From NCBI RefSeq assembly GCF_000974365.1, contig NZ_BAZW01000045.1:1-34613 (forward strand): DNA of 34,613 nt, read 5' to 3'. Made by a program: the position numbers and the translations under genes. Below are positions 16,195 through 24,329 of this stretch, piece after piece (the first letter of the stretch is position 1; the number at the start of each line of letters is the position of its first letter). The notes beneath the pieces are model-generated. The model had not been told where the DNA came from. It ran no database searches and saw only the letters and a program-made list of their open reading frames with translations. This stretch comes from Geofilum rubicundum JCM 15548. GTDB taxonomy: Bacteria; Bacteroidota; Bacteroidia; Bacteroidales; Marinilabiliaceae.

Positions 16195-16202
16195 CAAAAA
16201 TA
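16195..16202 (-). promoter_or_regulatory. Bacteroidota-type -7 box for the tRNA-Trp/tRNA-Ser unit
   Basis: On the minus strand the bases read TATTTTTG, an exact fit to the consensus TAnnTTTG, ending 15 bases before the first base of tRNA-Trp. A clear -33 TTTG is not visible; ATGACTGA stands at about the right distance. Confidence 0.55.
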
Positions 16203-16395
16203 GAAATTTAAAACTATTCTCAGTCATGTTTAGCGCACATTTTTCCAATAATCATTGAATAAAGAAAGGTAATATTTCAAACTGATTCTACAACAAATAG
16301 ATAAGGCTTCGTGCTTCCATATACCTTTTTTAATTCGGAGGTGAAACGTGTACTATTGTTAACAAAAGTTGCGAAGTGGTAAACAGCCGAAAAAA

Positions 16396-16427
16396 TTTGC
16401 TTGCACTGCGTTCTCTCTCTACTTTTA
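16396..16427 (+). promoter_or_regulatory. Probable promoter of the lipoprotein gene at 16497
   Basis: TTTG at 16396-16399, 20 bases, then TACTTTTA at 16420-16427, one base off TAnnTTTG. The spacing is the usual one for Bacteroidota sigma-ABfr promoters. The remaining gene-free stretch 16203-16496 also has a 10-base palindrome TTGTTAACAA (16356-16365) and otherwise nothing I can support. Confidence 0.5.
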
Positions 16428-16496
16428 CACTTTCATTCTTGGTGCGATCTTTGAAGCTATCCGTACCAGTTATTCAACCTATAAACAAATAAAAAA

Positions 16497-17378
16497 ATGC
16501 GCATCATAAAAAGTCTGTTACTCATCACCATTGTCCTGATTGCAGCTTGTAGTCCCATTAAGCAATTGGTATCCATAGAATCTGATATTTCGCAACTCTA
16601 CCAACAAGCGCAGTATGAAAAAGTTCTTTTACAGTATGATAAGTTGCGTCTGCTGAGCGAAAAGAACGATTTGCCCATTAACGATACGATACAACTGATT
16701 GTGGGTAAAGCCGCACACAAAGCTGAGAATTACGAACAATCAACGACTTTCTTTCAGGGCATAGAGGGTATAAATGACAAGGAGGCCATCCTTATGGGTG
16801 GTGTCAATTTTGAAAAAACCGGTCAGACCCGGGAAGAATACGACCATTGGCTGGTCAATCTTTCCAAATTTGAGAATACGGAACATCATCAGGAGGTGCT
16901 TTTAAAAATATACCGTTTGGAGCAGCGACTGCAGAATTACGAAGCGGCCAACAAAACCTGGTCAAAAATTGAGCATGAAAACAACCCGGATTTAATGTTT
17001 GAGCAAGTGACGGTTTTAACGCATCTGAATAAAACATCAGAAGCCTTAGCGCTTTGCAATGATATTCTGGAAATAGACGACCAACACGAGCAGGCGCTTT
17101 TTTGGAAGGCGGACTACTATTACAACAAGGCAGAAAACTGGTACCAGAGTGAGATGACAAAGTATAACCGCAATGCCAATTACACTACCTATGCTTACCT
17201 GCGAAGGGAATTGAAGAAAATATCGGCCGATTTCAGAACTGCCAGAGACTTGCTGGAGACCCTGCATGAAATGGCCCCGAAGAATAAAAAATATCTTGGG
17301 TATTTAATCAACACCTACGTTCGTCTGGAAATGAAAAACAAAGTAGATCAAATGACCAAAAAATTGAACGCTTTGTAA
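16497..17378 (+). CDS. Lipoprotein with TPR-like helical repeats, unknown function
   Basis: A 293-residue protein with a lipoprotein signal peptide (MRIIKSLLLITIVLIAACSP; lipobox IAAC, modified Cys at about residue 18). The mature part is almost wholly alpha-helical, with A-L-Y-spaced repeats typical of tetratricopeptide solenoids, such as YQQAQYEKVLLQYDKL, KAENYEQSTTFFQG, LQNYEAANKTWSKIE, KTSEALALCNDILEIDDQHE and ALFWKADYYYNKAENWY. It should be anchored to a membrane facing the periplasm and act as a scaffold. It stands alone: its own promoter-like sequence is upstream and a strong terminator follows 35 bases after the stop. I do not recognise a specific family. Confidence 0.75.
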   Translation: MRIIKSLLLITIVLIAACSPIKQLVSIESDISQLYQQAQYEKVLLQYDKLRLLSEKNDLPINDTIQLIVGKAAHKAENYEQSTTFFQGIEGINDKEAILMGGVNFEKTGQTREEYDHWLVNLSKFENTEHHQEVLLKIYRLEQRLQNYEAANKTWSKIEHENNPDLMFEQVTVLTHLNKTSEALALCNDILEIDDQHEQALFWKADYYYNKAENWYQSEMTKYNRNANYTTYAYLRRELKKISADFRTARDLLETLHEMAPKNKKYLGYLINTYVRLEMKNKVDQMTKKLNAL

Positions 17379-17412
17379 GTTTTTAACGATCACATTGGAC
17401 CAATGATACGCA

Positions 17413-17443
17413 CCTCCTTATTTTCTCAATAAGGAGGTTTTTG
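17413..17443 (+). terminator. Rho-independent terminator of the lipoprotein gene
   Basis: CCTCCTTATT (17413-17422), loop TTCTC, AATAAGGAGG (17428-17437), then TTTTTGTTT. A perfect 10-base stem with a T tail, 35 bases after the stop codon. Confidence 0.85.
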
Positions 17444-17675
17444 TTTATACAAGTGCCCGTTTATGCTTTTTTCGTATATACGATATTCCCTCCAAATCAC
17501 TGCTTCATTTTGTTATTGGGACGAAATGCAAGCGTTTCCTGCCTGCACATTTCTACCCCTCCTCTCTTTGTCATTCACCCCAAAACGCTTTATTCAAAAT
17601 GCATAAAGCATCTATGTAAGCACGGCTTACGACTACTAGCCATCATCATATCTTGATTTTTTTAACAAAATAAAT

Positions 17676-17712
17676 AATTCTCCTAATAGATAAAAATTCT
17701 CCTAAAAGGAGA
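17676..17712. promoter_or_regulatory. Direct and inverted repeat upstream of susC, candidate operator
   Basis: AATTCTCCTAA occurs twice (17676-17686 and 17695-17705), start-to-start spacing 19 bases, close to two helical turns. The second copy also forms the inverted repeat TCTCCT-AAA-AGGAGA (17698-17712). It lies about 135-170 bases before the susC ATG. The gene-free stretch 17444-17843 contains no coding signal I trust; a TTTG occurs at 17738-17741 but no well-spaced -7 box. Confidence 0.45.
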
Positions 17713-17843
17713 TAAATCACCTACTGTGTACTCCCTATTTGCGCCTTACTTTTACTAATATTTGTTAATAATTGTATCGTATTTAAAACACATGTATTTA
17801 TCAGCTAAAAAATTTTAACACGTAATCTAAAATTCAAATCAAC

Positions 17844-20800
17844 ATGAGAAAAACACTATTCAGATGCTTTGCCATTGCCGGGGCAGTTCTTGTTTCCGCA
17901 TTTGCTTATGCACAAACATCCCGAACAGTCACCGGAACTGTTTCAGATTCTGGCGGTTACCCACTGCCAGGCGTGAACGTGGTTATTCAAGGGACAGCCA
18001 CCGGAACCATCACCAACGTTGATGGGGTCTATTCTTTGGAAGTCCCCAATCCCGAGAATTCAGCACTTCTCTTTTCTTACATTGGATTTCAGCAAGAAAC
18101 GGTTGCCATTGGCAACCTGACCACCATTGATGTCGTGCTTGAAAACGATTTTGTCGGTCTCGATGAAGTAGTGGCCATTGGTTACGGTGTGGTTCGCAGA
18201 AAAGACCTTACCGGATCAGTAGGTTCCGTAGATGCTGAAGAAATTGAGAAAGTGACCAGCAGCAACGCCATGCAAGCCATTCAGGGAAAAGTTCCTGGTG
18301 TGGATATCCAACAATCTTCCGGTGAAGCCGGTTCAGGCGTCAACATCAACTTAAGAGGTAACCGTTCACTGACCGCCTCCAATTCACCACTGATTTTGGT
18401 CGATGGTATTGAGTACGGTTCCACGCTGGATATTAACCCATCGGACATTGAATCGATGGACGTACTGAAAGATGCTTCTTCCACAGCCATCTACGGTAGC
18501 AGGGGGGCCAACGGGGTTATCCTCATCACTACCAAAAGAGGTCAGGCAGGCGTCTCCAATGTCACTTTCAAAAGTTTTATGTCCACCAACATGCCTACCA
18601 ATGTGCCCCAGGTCATGTATGGCCGTAAGGAAGTCCAGCGTTTAATAGATCGGGCCAACTATGCGGCAGATGAAGCCTCCGGGAATTGGGGCGACAGCAA
18701 TCTTTTGGTTGAAGAAGTCCTGACTGAAAGCGGTGAGGATTTTTCCGAGATGGATGTCTATGATAACAATTCTTACACGGACTGGTTGGACATGATTCTG
18801 CAGGACGGAACCACCCAAAACTATGAGGTATCCATTACCGGTGGCGAAAAAAACACCACCTTTAGTCTTTCGTCCGGTGCCATGTTTGAAGAAGGCCTGA
18901 TGAAAAATGACCAACTGGGTCGCTATAACGGCAGACTCAGCGTTGATCATAAAGTCAACGATTATTTTAAAACAGGCGCGAGCATGCTTCTCACCTACCG
19001 GGATCATGACGCGCGCAACGCCAGTGTATTTGGACAAGCATTAAAAATGACTAGTATTGCCCATCCTTATACTGAGGACGGAGAGATTATAGAATCACCC
19101 AACCCACGGTATGCGGCCCACGTAAACCCCCTTCTGGATGAAGTGGATGGTGCGTATTCCCGAAATACAGAAAGTACGCGTTTGTTTGGTAACTACTTTG
19201 TGGAAATTACACCTTTTGAAGGATTGCTTTTCAGGTCGAACTTTGGTTTTGATCTCGATAAAATGCGACGCGGAACCTATCAGGATTTTTTGAGTGTGGC
19301 CCGTGCGCAGACCCAAAGAACCAGCTATATTTCGTATGAGAACCAATCCCGCCACAAGTACACCTGGGAAAATGTATTAACGTACGACACCGACTTTGAC
19401 AATGGCCGGCATACTCTAACGGCCATGTTGGGTCAGAGTATGGATCAAACAATTTACGAACAAAGTATGGTACAAGGTGATGCTGGTCCGGAACATTATT
19501 ACAACAGCACGTTCTACGACCTCACTAAAATTGCCCAGTTAACCCCTCCTACCAGTGATTGGGAAAAGATCAATCACATTTCCTATTTTGGACGTGTCAA
19601 TTATCAGTTGGACAATAAATACCTATTGACCGTGTCCATGCGGGCAGATGGATCATCTCCTCTGGCATCAGATAACAAATGGAGTTCCTTCCCTTCTGTT
19701 TCAGGAGCATGGCGCGTTTCTGAAGAAAGTTTCATGGAAGGCACACGTGGCATGATGACCAATCTGAAACTCAGGGCATCCTGGGGTATTACAGGAAACT
19801 CAGCCATTGAGCCTTATCAAACGCTTGGGACATTAAGTACCAGACAATCTTATTATTTCATTGATGGCCGAGACATTGCTTTCAATATTCCGGATAATTA
19901 TGGCAATGACCAGTTGAAATGGGAAACCACAGAGGCGATCAACCTGGGTGTCGATTTTGGCTTTGCCAACAACCGGATCTCTGGTAATATTGATGTGTGG
20001 AGCAGTAATACTTATGATTTGCTTTACTTTAAGAGTGCCCCGCCTTCCGAAACTTATCCGAGCATCATTGACAATATTGGAGAGACCAAGGCCACAGGTT
20101 TAGAAATTGGCCTGAATACAGCCGTTGTCCGCAACAGTTTTATTACTTACAACATTAACTGGTCGTACAGCACCTTTACCGATGAGGTGGTAGCTATTGG
20201 TGAGGGACTTACCAAAAACCAGTTTGGCCGCGAGGCACACATTGTAGGTGAACCCGTCAGTGTATTCTACGATTACGAAGCAGATGGCAACTGGGACGTG
20301 GGTGAATTTGATGCATATCTTGCAGCCATGCAGGACGAAAACCCCGATTTTACGTCTAATTACATTTCTAATTATGGAATGCCAGGCAGCATCAAAATTA
20401 TTGACCGCAACAATGATGGCCAGCTGGATGATGAGGACAAAATCACCTACAACCGTTCTCCCAAGCACATTCTGGGTATGAATAACAATGTTACCATCGG
20501 TGATTTCGACCTTTCGGTTTTGGTTTATGCGCGCTTAGGTGGCTACATTGAATATGGCATGAATTCTCAGCTCAATTTCGAGTCGGCCAACTGGGGCGAC
20601 CTGGACTATTGGACACTCGACAACAAAGACGCTAAATTTCCCAACCCGGGAACCGAAAGCTCCACGCATGCCAATTATGGTTCTTCCCTCCTGTATGAAA
20701 AGGCCAATTATGTAAAAATCAGAGATGTTACCCTGGGCTATAGCCTTCCGACCAATGTGATTGGCAACATTGGTTTAACCAGTGTCAGAGTTTATGGTTC

Positions 20801-20915
20801 TCTAAAGAACTATTTCACTTTCAGCGATATCGACAATTATGACCCTGAGCGGGGCGGTTCTATCAACTTCCCGTTAGCCAAGCAAATGGTATTTGGCCTC
20901 AGCGTGCAGTTTTAA
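17844..20915 (+). CDS. SusC-family TonB-dependent outer-membrane receptor
   Basis: A 1,023-residue outer-membrane transporter that imports a ligand captured by the partner SusD, using TonB energy. It has a signal peptide (MRKTLFRCFAIAGAVLVSAF, cleavage after AYA), then a carboxypeptidase-regulatory-like domain (about 25-110: VTGTVSDSGGYPLPGVNVVI). The SusC plug signature DEVVAIGYGVVRRKDLTGSV is followed by NINLRGNRSLTASNSPLILV, DGIEYG, and ASSTAIYGSRGANGVILITT. The barrel ends in the aromatic QMVFGLSVQF. The susD gene begins 25 bases later. No glycoside hydrolase, peptidase, anti-sigma factor or hybrid two-component gene is nearby, so the substrate is open. Operator-like repeats precede it. 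Confidence 0.95.
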   Translation: MRKTLFRCFAIAGAVLVSAFAYAQTSRTVTGTVSDSGGYPLPGVNVVIQGTATGTITNVDGVYSLEVPNPENSALLFSYIGFQQETVAIGNLTTIDVVLENDFVGLDEVVAIGYGVVRRKDLTGSVGSVDAEEIEKVTSSNAMQAIQGKVPGVDIQQSSGEAGSGVNINLRGNRSLTASNSPLILVDGIEYGSTLDINPSDIESMDVLKDASSTAIYGSRGANGVILITTKRGQAGVSNVTFKSFMSTNMPTNVPQVMYGRKEVQRLIDRANYAADEASGNWGDSNLLVEEVLTESGEDFSEMDVYDNNSYTDWLDMILQDGTTQNYEVSITGGEKNTTFSLSSGAMFEEGLMKNDQLGRYNGRLSVDHKVNDYFKTGASMLLTYRDHDARNASVFGQALKMTSIAHPYTEDGEIIESPNPRYAAHVNPLLDEVDGAYSRNTESTRLFGNYFVEITPFEGLLFRSNFGFDLDKMRRGTYQDFLSVARAQTQRTSYISYENQSRHKYTWENVLTYDTDFDNGRHTLTAMLGQSMDQTIYEQSMVQGDAGPEHYYNSTFYDLTKIAQLTPPTSDWEKINHISYFGRVNYQLDNKYLLTVSMRADGSSPLASDNKWSSFPSVSGAWRVSEESFMEGTRGMMTNLKLRASWGITGNSAIEPYQTLGTLSTRQSYYFIDGRDIAFNIPDNYGNDQLKWETTEAINLGVDFGFANNRISGNIDVWSSNTYDLLYFKSAPPSETYPSIIDNIGETKATGLEIGLNTAVVRNSFITYNINWSYSTFTDEVVAIGEGLTKNQFGREAHIVGEPVSVFYDYEADGNWDVGEFDAYLAAMQDENPDFTSNYISNYGMPGSIKIIDRNNDGQLDDEDKITYNRSPKHILGMNNNVTIGDFDLSVLVYARLGGYIEYGMNSQLNFESANWGDLDYWTLDNKDAKFPNPGTESSTHANYGSSLLYEKANYVKIRDVTLGYSLPTNVIGNIGLTSVRVYGSLKNYFTFSDIDNYDPERGGSINFPLAKQMVFGLSVQF

Positions 20916-20940
20916 ATAAAAACCACTAAAAGCATTAAAA

Positions 20941-21951
20941 ATGATGAAGAAAATAATTATATCTATAGCAGCGTCCGCCCTGGTTCTGGCCGCTTCCTCT
21001 TGCTCGGATTATCTGGAGGAAGAAGTGAAAGTAGGCGCAGCACCGGAACTGGCGTTTTCAACAGCGTCCGGAATTGAAGGCCTGGTGGCCAACACCTACT
21101 CTTTTGCCAGAGGGTGGTATGGAAAAGAAGCGGGATTGGGACTTTCTGAAATGGGCACCGATCTCTTCTATTACGGTTACGACAACAAGCAGAAATCGCT
21201 CAACTCTTACAACATTACCGCTGAAAGTCTGGATGGCAACACGTCCGACAATGCTTCTCTGGACCAATACTGGGAGCTGTTCTACAGTGCAGTGGATGTC
21301 TGTAACAGGGCTTTGCATTATGTCCCACAGAACGAATTTATCAGTGATTCGAAAAAGGACCAGTTTATGGCGGAAGCCCTTTTCATGCGTGCTTTCTACT
21401 ATTGGCACATGGTCAATATTTGGGGACCAATTCCCTACAATGACCAACCACAATCTGAAATTCTCTATGCCCCTGAAAGGGTCTCTGAAGAAGTGATTTA
21501 CAGCAATATGCTGGCCGACCTCGACGAAGCCATTCGATTGTTCGGAGCGGCAGGCTATGAAACCAAAGAAGATGGCCGTGCTCATTTGTGGGCGGCCCGC
21601 GCCTTCAAGGCAAGGGTATTGCTTTACGCTGCCTCCTGGCTGGGCGAATCGAGCCTTAGTGGCGACTACAGCGGGAATCTTTATGCACTGGCGCAAGCTG
21701 AGGTGGATGCGGTAATTGGCAGTGGCGTAGCGAATTTCTATGAGAATTATGCCGACACCTGGACCATGGCCAACGAGGACATCCGTTCCAACCAGGAAGC
21801 ATTTGGGGCGTCACCTATTCGCCCGATGTTTCTGGTCCGGCCAATACCATCCCCAAACGCTATCGCAAAAGCAATACCGGTGATCCACTGGATTACAACG
21901 GACTTATTACCCGTACCGGTTACGGCCGCGGTGGTAGTGCAATGGTTCTGA
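20941..21951 (+). CDS. SusD-family surface lipoprotein, N-terminal part (frameshifted)
   Basis: First part of a SusD/RagB nutrient-binding lipoprotein. The lipoprotein signal is MMKKIIISIAASALVLAASS followed by Cys, then the helical TPR-like SusD core: LDQYWELFYSAVDVCNRALH, DQFMAEALFMRAFYYWHMVN and IWGPIPYNDQP. Family sequence holds to about 21800 (NEDIRSNQEA). The rest of this frame (FGASPIRPMFLVRPIPS and on) is out of frame, because the true continuation starts at 21804 in another frame. One missing base in ATTT (about 21801-21804) explains it: GCA ATT TGG GGC would be the natural reading. It lies 25 bases after susC, and the two act as one transport pair. Confidence 0.88.
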   Translation: MMKKIIISIAASALVLAASSCSDYLEEEVKVGAAPELAFSTASGIEGLVANTYSFARGWYGKEAGLGLSEMGTDLFYYGYDNKQKSLNSYNITAESLDGNTSDNASLDQYWELFYSAVDVCNRALHYVPQNEFISDSKKDQFMAEALFMRAFYYWHMVNIWGPIPYNDQPQSEILYAPERVSEEVIYSNMLADLDEAIRLFGAAGYETKEDGRAHLWAARAFKARVLLYAASWLGESSLSGDYSGNLYALAQAEVDAVIGSGVANFYENYADTWTMANEDIRSNQEAFGASPIRPMFLVRPIPSPNAIAKAIPVIHWITTDLLPVPVTAAVVVQWF

Positions 21952-22946
21952 TGTTTGTGGGCATGTGGAACAACGGTGCTTCAGATCTGGGCGGAAATGG
22001 CAAGGAAATCTTTGTTCGAGCCTTAGGCGAAAGCACCTTTTACGTCACACACAGCGTTACAGGAGAGCCCGTTTGGGTAGCCGAGCATTACTCACCCTAC
22101 AGCAGGGGCTTTACCCGTTATTTGCCCTCCTTGTACCTTTTCCAATCTTTGGAAGCCATTCGCGAGACCGATCAGCGTCCGGAAGCCACCATTCTAAACG
22201 CTTACACCATCGCTCCCGGTCTGGAAGGAAGTGCCAAATTATATCCCAACATTCAGGATACGGCGATTTACTATGCCCCCATGGACGGAAATTCTGCTGA
22301 AGGACAAGCCTTGCAAGCCTGGGCCAAAGACCGCTACAGGGTTCAATTCTGGGCCAACGGGGACATTCCGCTATACACCTCCACAAATCCGGCCACAGCG
22401 CTGCCAACCGAAGCGCCCAAGGCCACTTCTGATGTATACGGAGACAGCCGCTACAATACCTATAAGGTGGGTGGATGGTGTTCTTTCCCGGGCATCAAAA
22501 AATTCCAGAATGATGTTTGGGACCCGCAATATCCGACACCGGATATTTCTTCCCGCGACGCCATCGTCATGCGTCTGGCCGAAATGTACCTGATCAAAGC
22601 GGAGTGTCAGCTTCATACAGGTGGGGATGCCTTGGCCACGCTCAACGAGTTGCGTGAAGTTCGGGCCATTCCGGGCATGGAAGAAGCCAACAAACTGACC
22701 GGAGCTGTAACTCTGGAAACCATTTTGGATGAACGGGCCATTGAACTTTGCGGTGAGCAGCAGCGCTGGTTCGACCTGAAGCGTACACGCACTTTGGTTG
22801 ATCGCGTAAAAGCCTACAACGCACAGGCATCCGGTCAGGTAACAAGCAATCACTTATTGCGCCCCATTCCACAGGCACAATTTGATGCCATTACCAACGA
22901 AAGTGAAACTGAAGGAACAGGATTCTGGCAAAATGCAGGATACTAA
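21804..22946 (+). CDS. SusD-family surface lipoprotein, C-terminal part of the same gene after a frameshift
   Basis: Continuation of SusD in frame 3. It starts with WGVTYSPDVSGPANTIPKRY and includes the SusD C-terminal marks RDAIVMRLAEMYLIKAECQL, ALATLNELREVRAIPG, ETILDERAIELCGEQQRWFD, LKRTRTLVDRV and LLRPIPQAQFDAI. The first in-frame ATG is at about 21942, but family sequence begins at 21804. Joined with the upstream part the protein has about 668 residues, long but acceptable for SusD. The ending with stop at 22944-22946 is intact and a terminator follows. Since both halves are well conserved, the gene is probably functional in the organism. Confidence 0.88.
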   Translation, partial: WGVTYSPDVSGPANTIPKRYRKSNTGDPLDYNGLITRTGYGRGGSAMVLMFVGMWNNGASDLGGNGKEIFVRALGESTFYVTHSVTGEPVWVAEHYSPYSRGFTRYLPSLYLFQSLEAIRETDQRPEATILNAYTIAPGLEGSAKLYPNIQDTAIYYAPMDGNSAEGQALQAWAKDRYRVQFWANGDIPLYTSTNPATALPTEAPKATSDVYGDSRYNTYKVGGWCSFPGIKKFQNDVWDPQYPTPDISSRDAIVMRLAEMYLIKAECQLHTGGDALATLNELREVRAIPGMEEANKLTGAVTLETILDERAIELCGEQQRWFDLKRTRTLVDRVKAYNAQASGQVTSNHLLRPIPQAQFDAITNESETEGTGFWQNAGY

Positions 22947-22976
22947 CCGTCTATAACCCCCAACTCAATACCTAAG

Positions 22977-23004
22977 CAGGCGGCCTTTTGGGCCGCCTGT
23001 TTTA
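22977..23004. terminator. Terminator between susD and the convergent TonB-domain gene
   Basis: CAGGCGGCC (22977-22985), loop TTTTG, GGCCGCCTG (22991-22999), then TTTTATT: a perfect 9-base GC-rich stem 30 bases after the susD stop. It also touches the 3' end of the convergent gene (stop at 23002-23004), so it may serve both. Confidence 0.85.
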
Positions 23005-24024
23005 TTCTGCGTCATTTTCATTATCTTCCTCTAAAGCTTCCTTGGTATTATAAAAACGAAAGGAATGCGTGTATTCAGATCTCACGCGCCGATTGTGCTC
23101 AATGGCCGGTTGCCATTCGGGAGAGTTCCTGACAGCCCGCAAGACTGCTTTATTAAAGGCATCTTCAAAGGGGACACGGATAACAGGTTCCACAACATGT
23201 CCCTCTTCATCCACCGTAAGTGTCACCACAACAGAAGCCACTTCAGAATTTTCAATATATTGACCTGGCGGATAAACAAGATAATTGGAAACCTTTCTGT
23301 TATAGGCTGACGGACCACCTTCATAAAAGGCCTCCCGATCCCTGCTCGTGGTATCGTTCAAGGCCATCCCATTCTCATCGTAGTATTGTTTTTCCAGCAA
23401 TACCGAATGATTGTACAACTCGATGGAACTCAAATGGCCATTCCGGTGATAGTATTTCCACCTGCCATGTTGCTTTGAATCCTCCGAATACCGGCCTACT
23501 GCCGACAAGCTTCCGTTATCAAACCATGAAACATGAATTCCGCTGCCATCTGCTTCGAAAACAAGAGAATCGCGAAGAAAGCCATTGGGGTACCATGAGA
23601 GACTTACCCCAACGGGGTTTCCATTTGAATAAACGGTGGAATCACTCAACATTCCATTGTAATGACCACTTAACCACAGACCATCCTTTTTGTTTCCTCG
23701 GTATTTGCCAAATGATTCAAAAGCCCCGTTGGCATAAAAAGTGGCAAAATAACCTTTCTTAAATTCAAACCAGGGATCTGAAAATAACCCGCGATTGTAC
23801 AATTGCCTTTCGTTGACAAAATACACTTCCCGCACGTACCCCGAGTCTGTTTTATTACTCAGCGCATAGAATCTCGCTTCCTTGGGTTCACATTCCTCCC
23901 ACTTGTAGTTATAAAAAGTCTCGACCTTCTGACCTTCCAAAGCGATGAAGGACAACATTAAAAGGCTTACTAAAAAGATCCGTTTTTTTGCTTGGTTTTT
24001 GAAGCGGGTTGCCAGGGCTGCCAT
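23002..24024 (-). CDS. MORN/YwqK-type repeat protein with C-terminal TonB domain
   Basis: A 340-residue secreted or periplasmic protein. It has an N-terminal hydrophobic signal or anchor (KKRIFLVSLLMLSFIALEG). Tandem beta-hairpin repeats of the MORN_2/YwqK kind follow at about residues 85-230 (FATFYANGAFESFGKYRGNK, GVSLSWYPNGFLRDSLVFEA, HVSWFDNGSLSAVGRYSE, GRWKYYHRNGHLSSIELY). A C-terminal TonB-like domain lies at about 255-325 (SVVVTLTVDEEGHVVEPVIR, AFNKAVLRAVRNSPEWQPAI). Such hybrids occur widely in Bacteroidota and are often annotated as energy transducers, but without the proline-rich spacer of classical TonB. The gene is convergent to susCD and divergent from the porin-betaine operon. 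Its partner receptor is not indicated. Confidence 0.75.
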   Translation of the reverse strand: MAALATRFKNQAKKRIFLVSLLMLSFIALEGQKVETFYNYKWEECEPKEARFYALSNKTDSGYVREVYFVNERQLYNRGLFSDPWFEFKKGYFATFYANGAFESFGKYRGNKKDGLWLSGHYNGMLSDSTVYSNGNPVGVSLSWYPNGFLRDSLVFEADGSGIHVSWFDNGSLSAVGRYSEDSKQHGRWKYYHRNGHLSSIELYNHSVLLEKQYYDENGMALNDTTSRDREAFYEGGPSAYNRKVSNYLVYPPGQYIENSEVASVVVTLTVDEEGHVVEPVIRVPFEDAFNKAVLRAVRNSPEWQPAIEHNRRVRSEYTHSFRFYNTKEALEEDNENDAE

Positions 24025-24114
24025 AAATTAAAAAATAAAGGGTTAATATGAATGAATGGTACGAATATACAAAAAACATGAGGGACAATTTCCTTTTGTG
24101 ATATATTCCTTATA

Positions 24115-24138
24115 GTTTTGCAGCCCGTTATGCAAAAC
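24115..24138. promoter_or_regulatory. Inverted repeat in the divergent intergenic region, candidate operator
   Basis: GTTTTGCA (24115-24122), 8-base spacer, TGCAAAAC (24131-24138): perfect 8-base arms. It lies about 90 bases before the TonB-domain gene start and 190 bases before the porin start, so it could control either direction. The rest of 24025-24329 holds a TTTTTG at 24291-24296 and no convincing -7 box. Confidence 0.45.
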
Positions 24139-24329
24139 ATACAAAAGCAAAGTACCCATCACTTCATCAACCGTTTCTACCTGATATTAAAAGTTCAATC
24201 GGGAAGGTACGTGCCTCCTACACTTATTTGAACACTTTCCTTTTCTGAAATATTTCCTTTCCTAACAACATTTTAGCAAAAAAATGGTATTTTTTGTTAA
24301 AATCTACTCCTGTATTCTATTAACTAAAA

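Noticed and set aside
17441-17656. 71-codon frame after the lipoprotein terminator
   Set aside because: It begins inside the terminator tail, has no promoter or family character, and its residues look random.
21942-22946. A second, separate SusD gene
   Set aside because: It lacks a signal peptide and the N-terminal SusD region and continues exactly where the first part breaks off, so it is the same gene.
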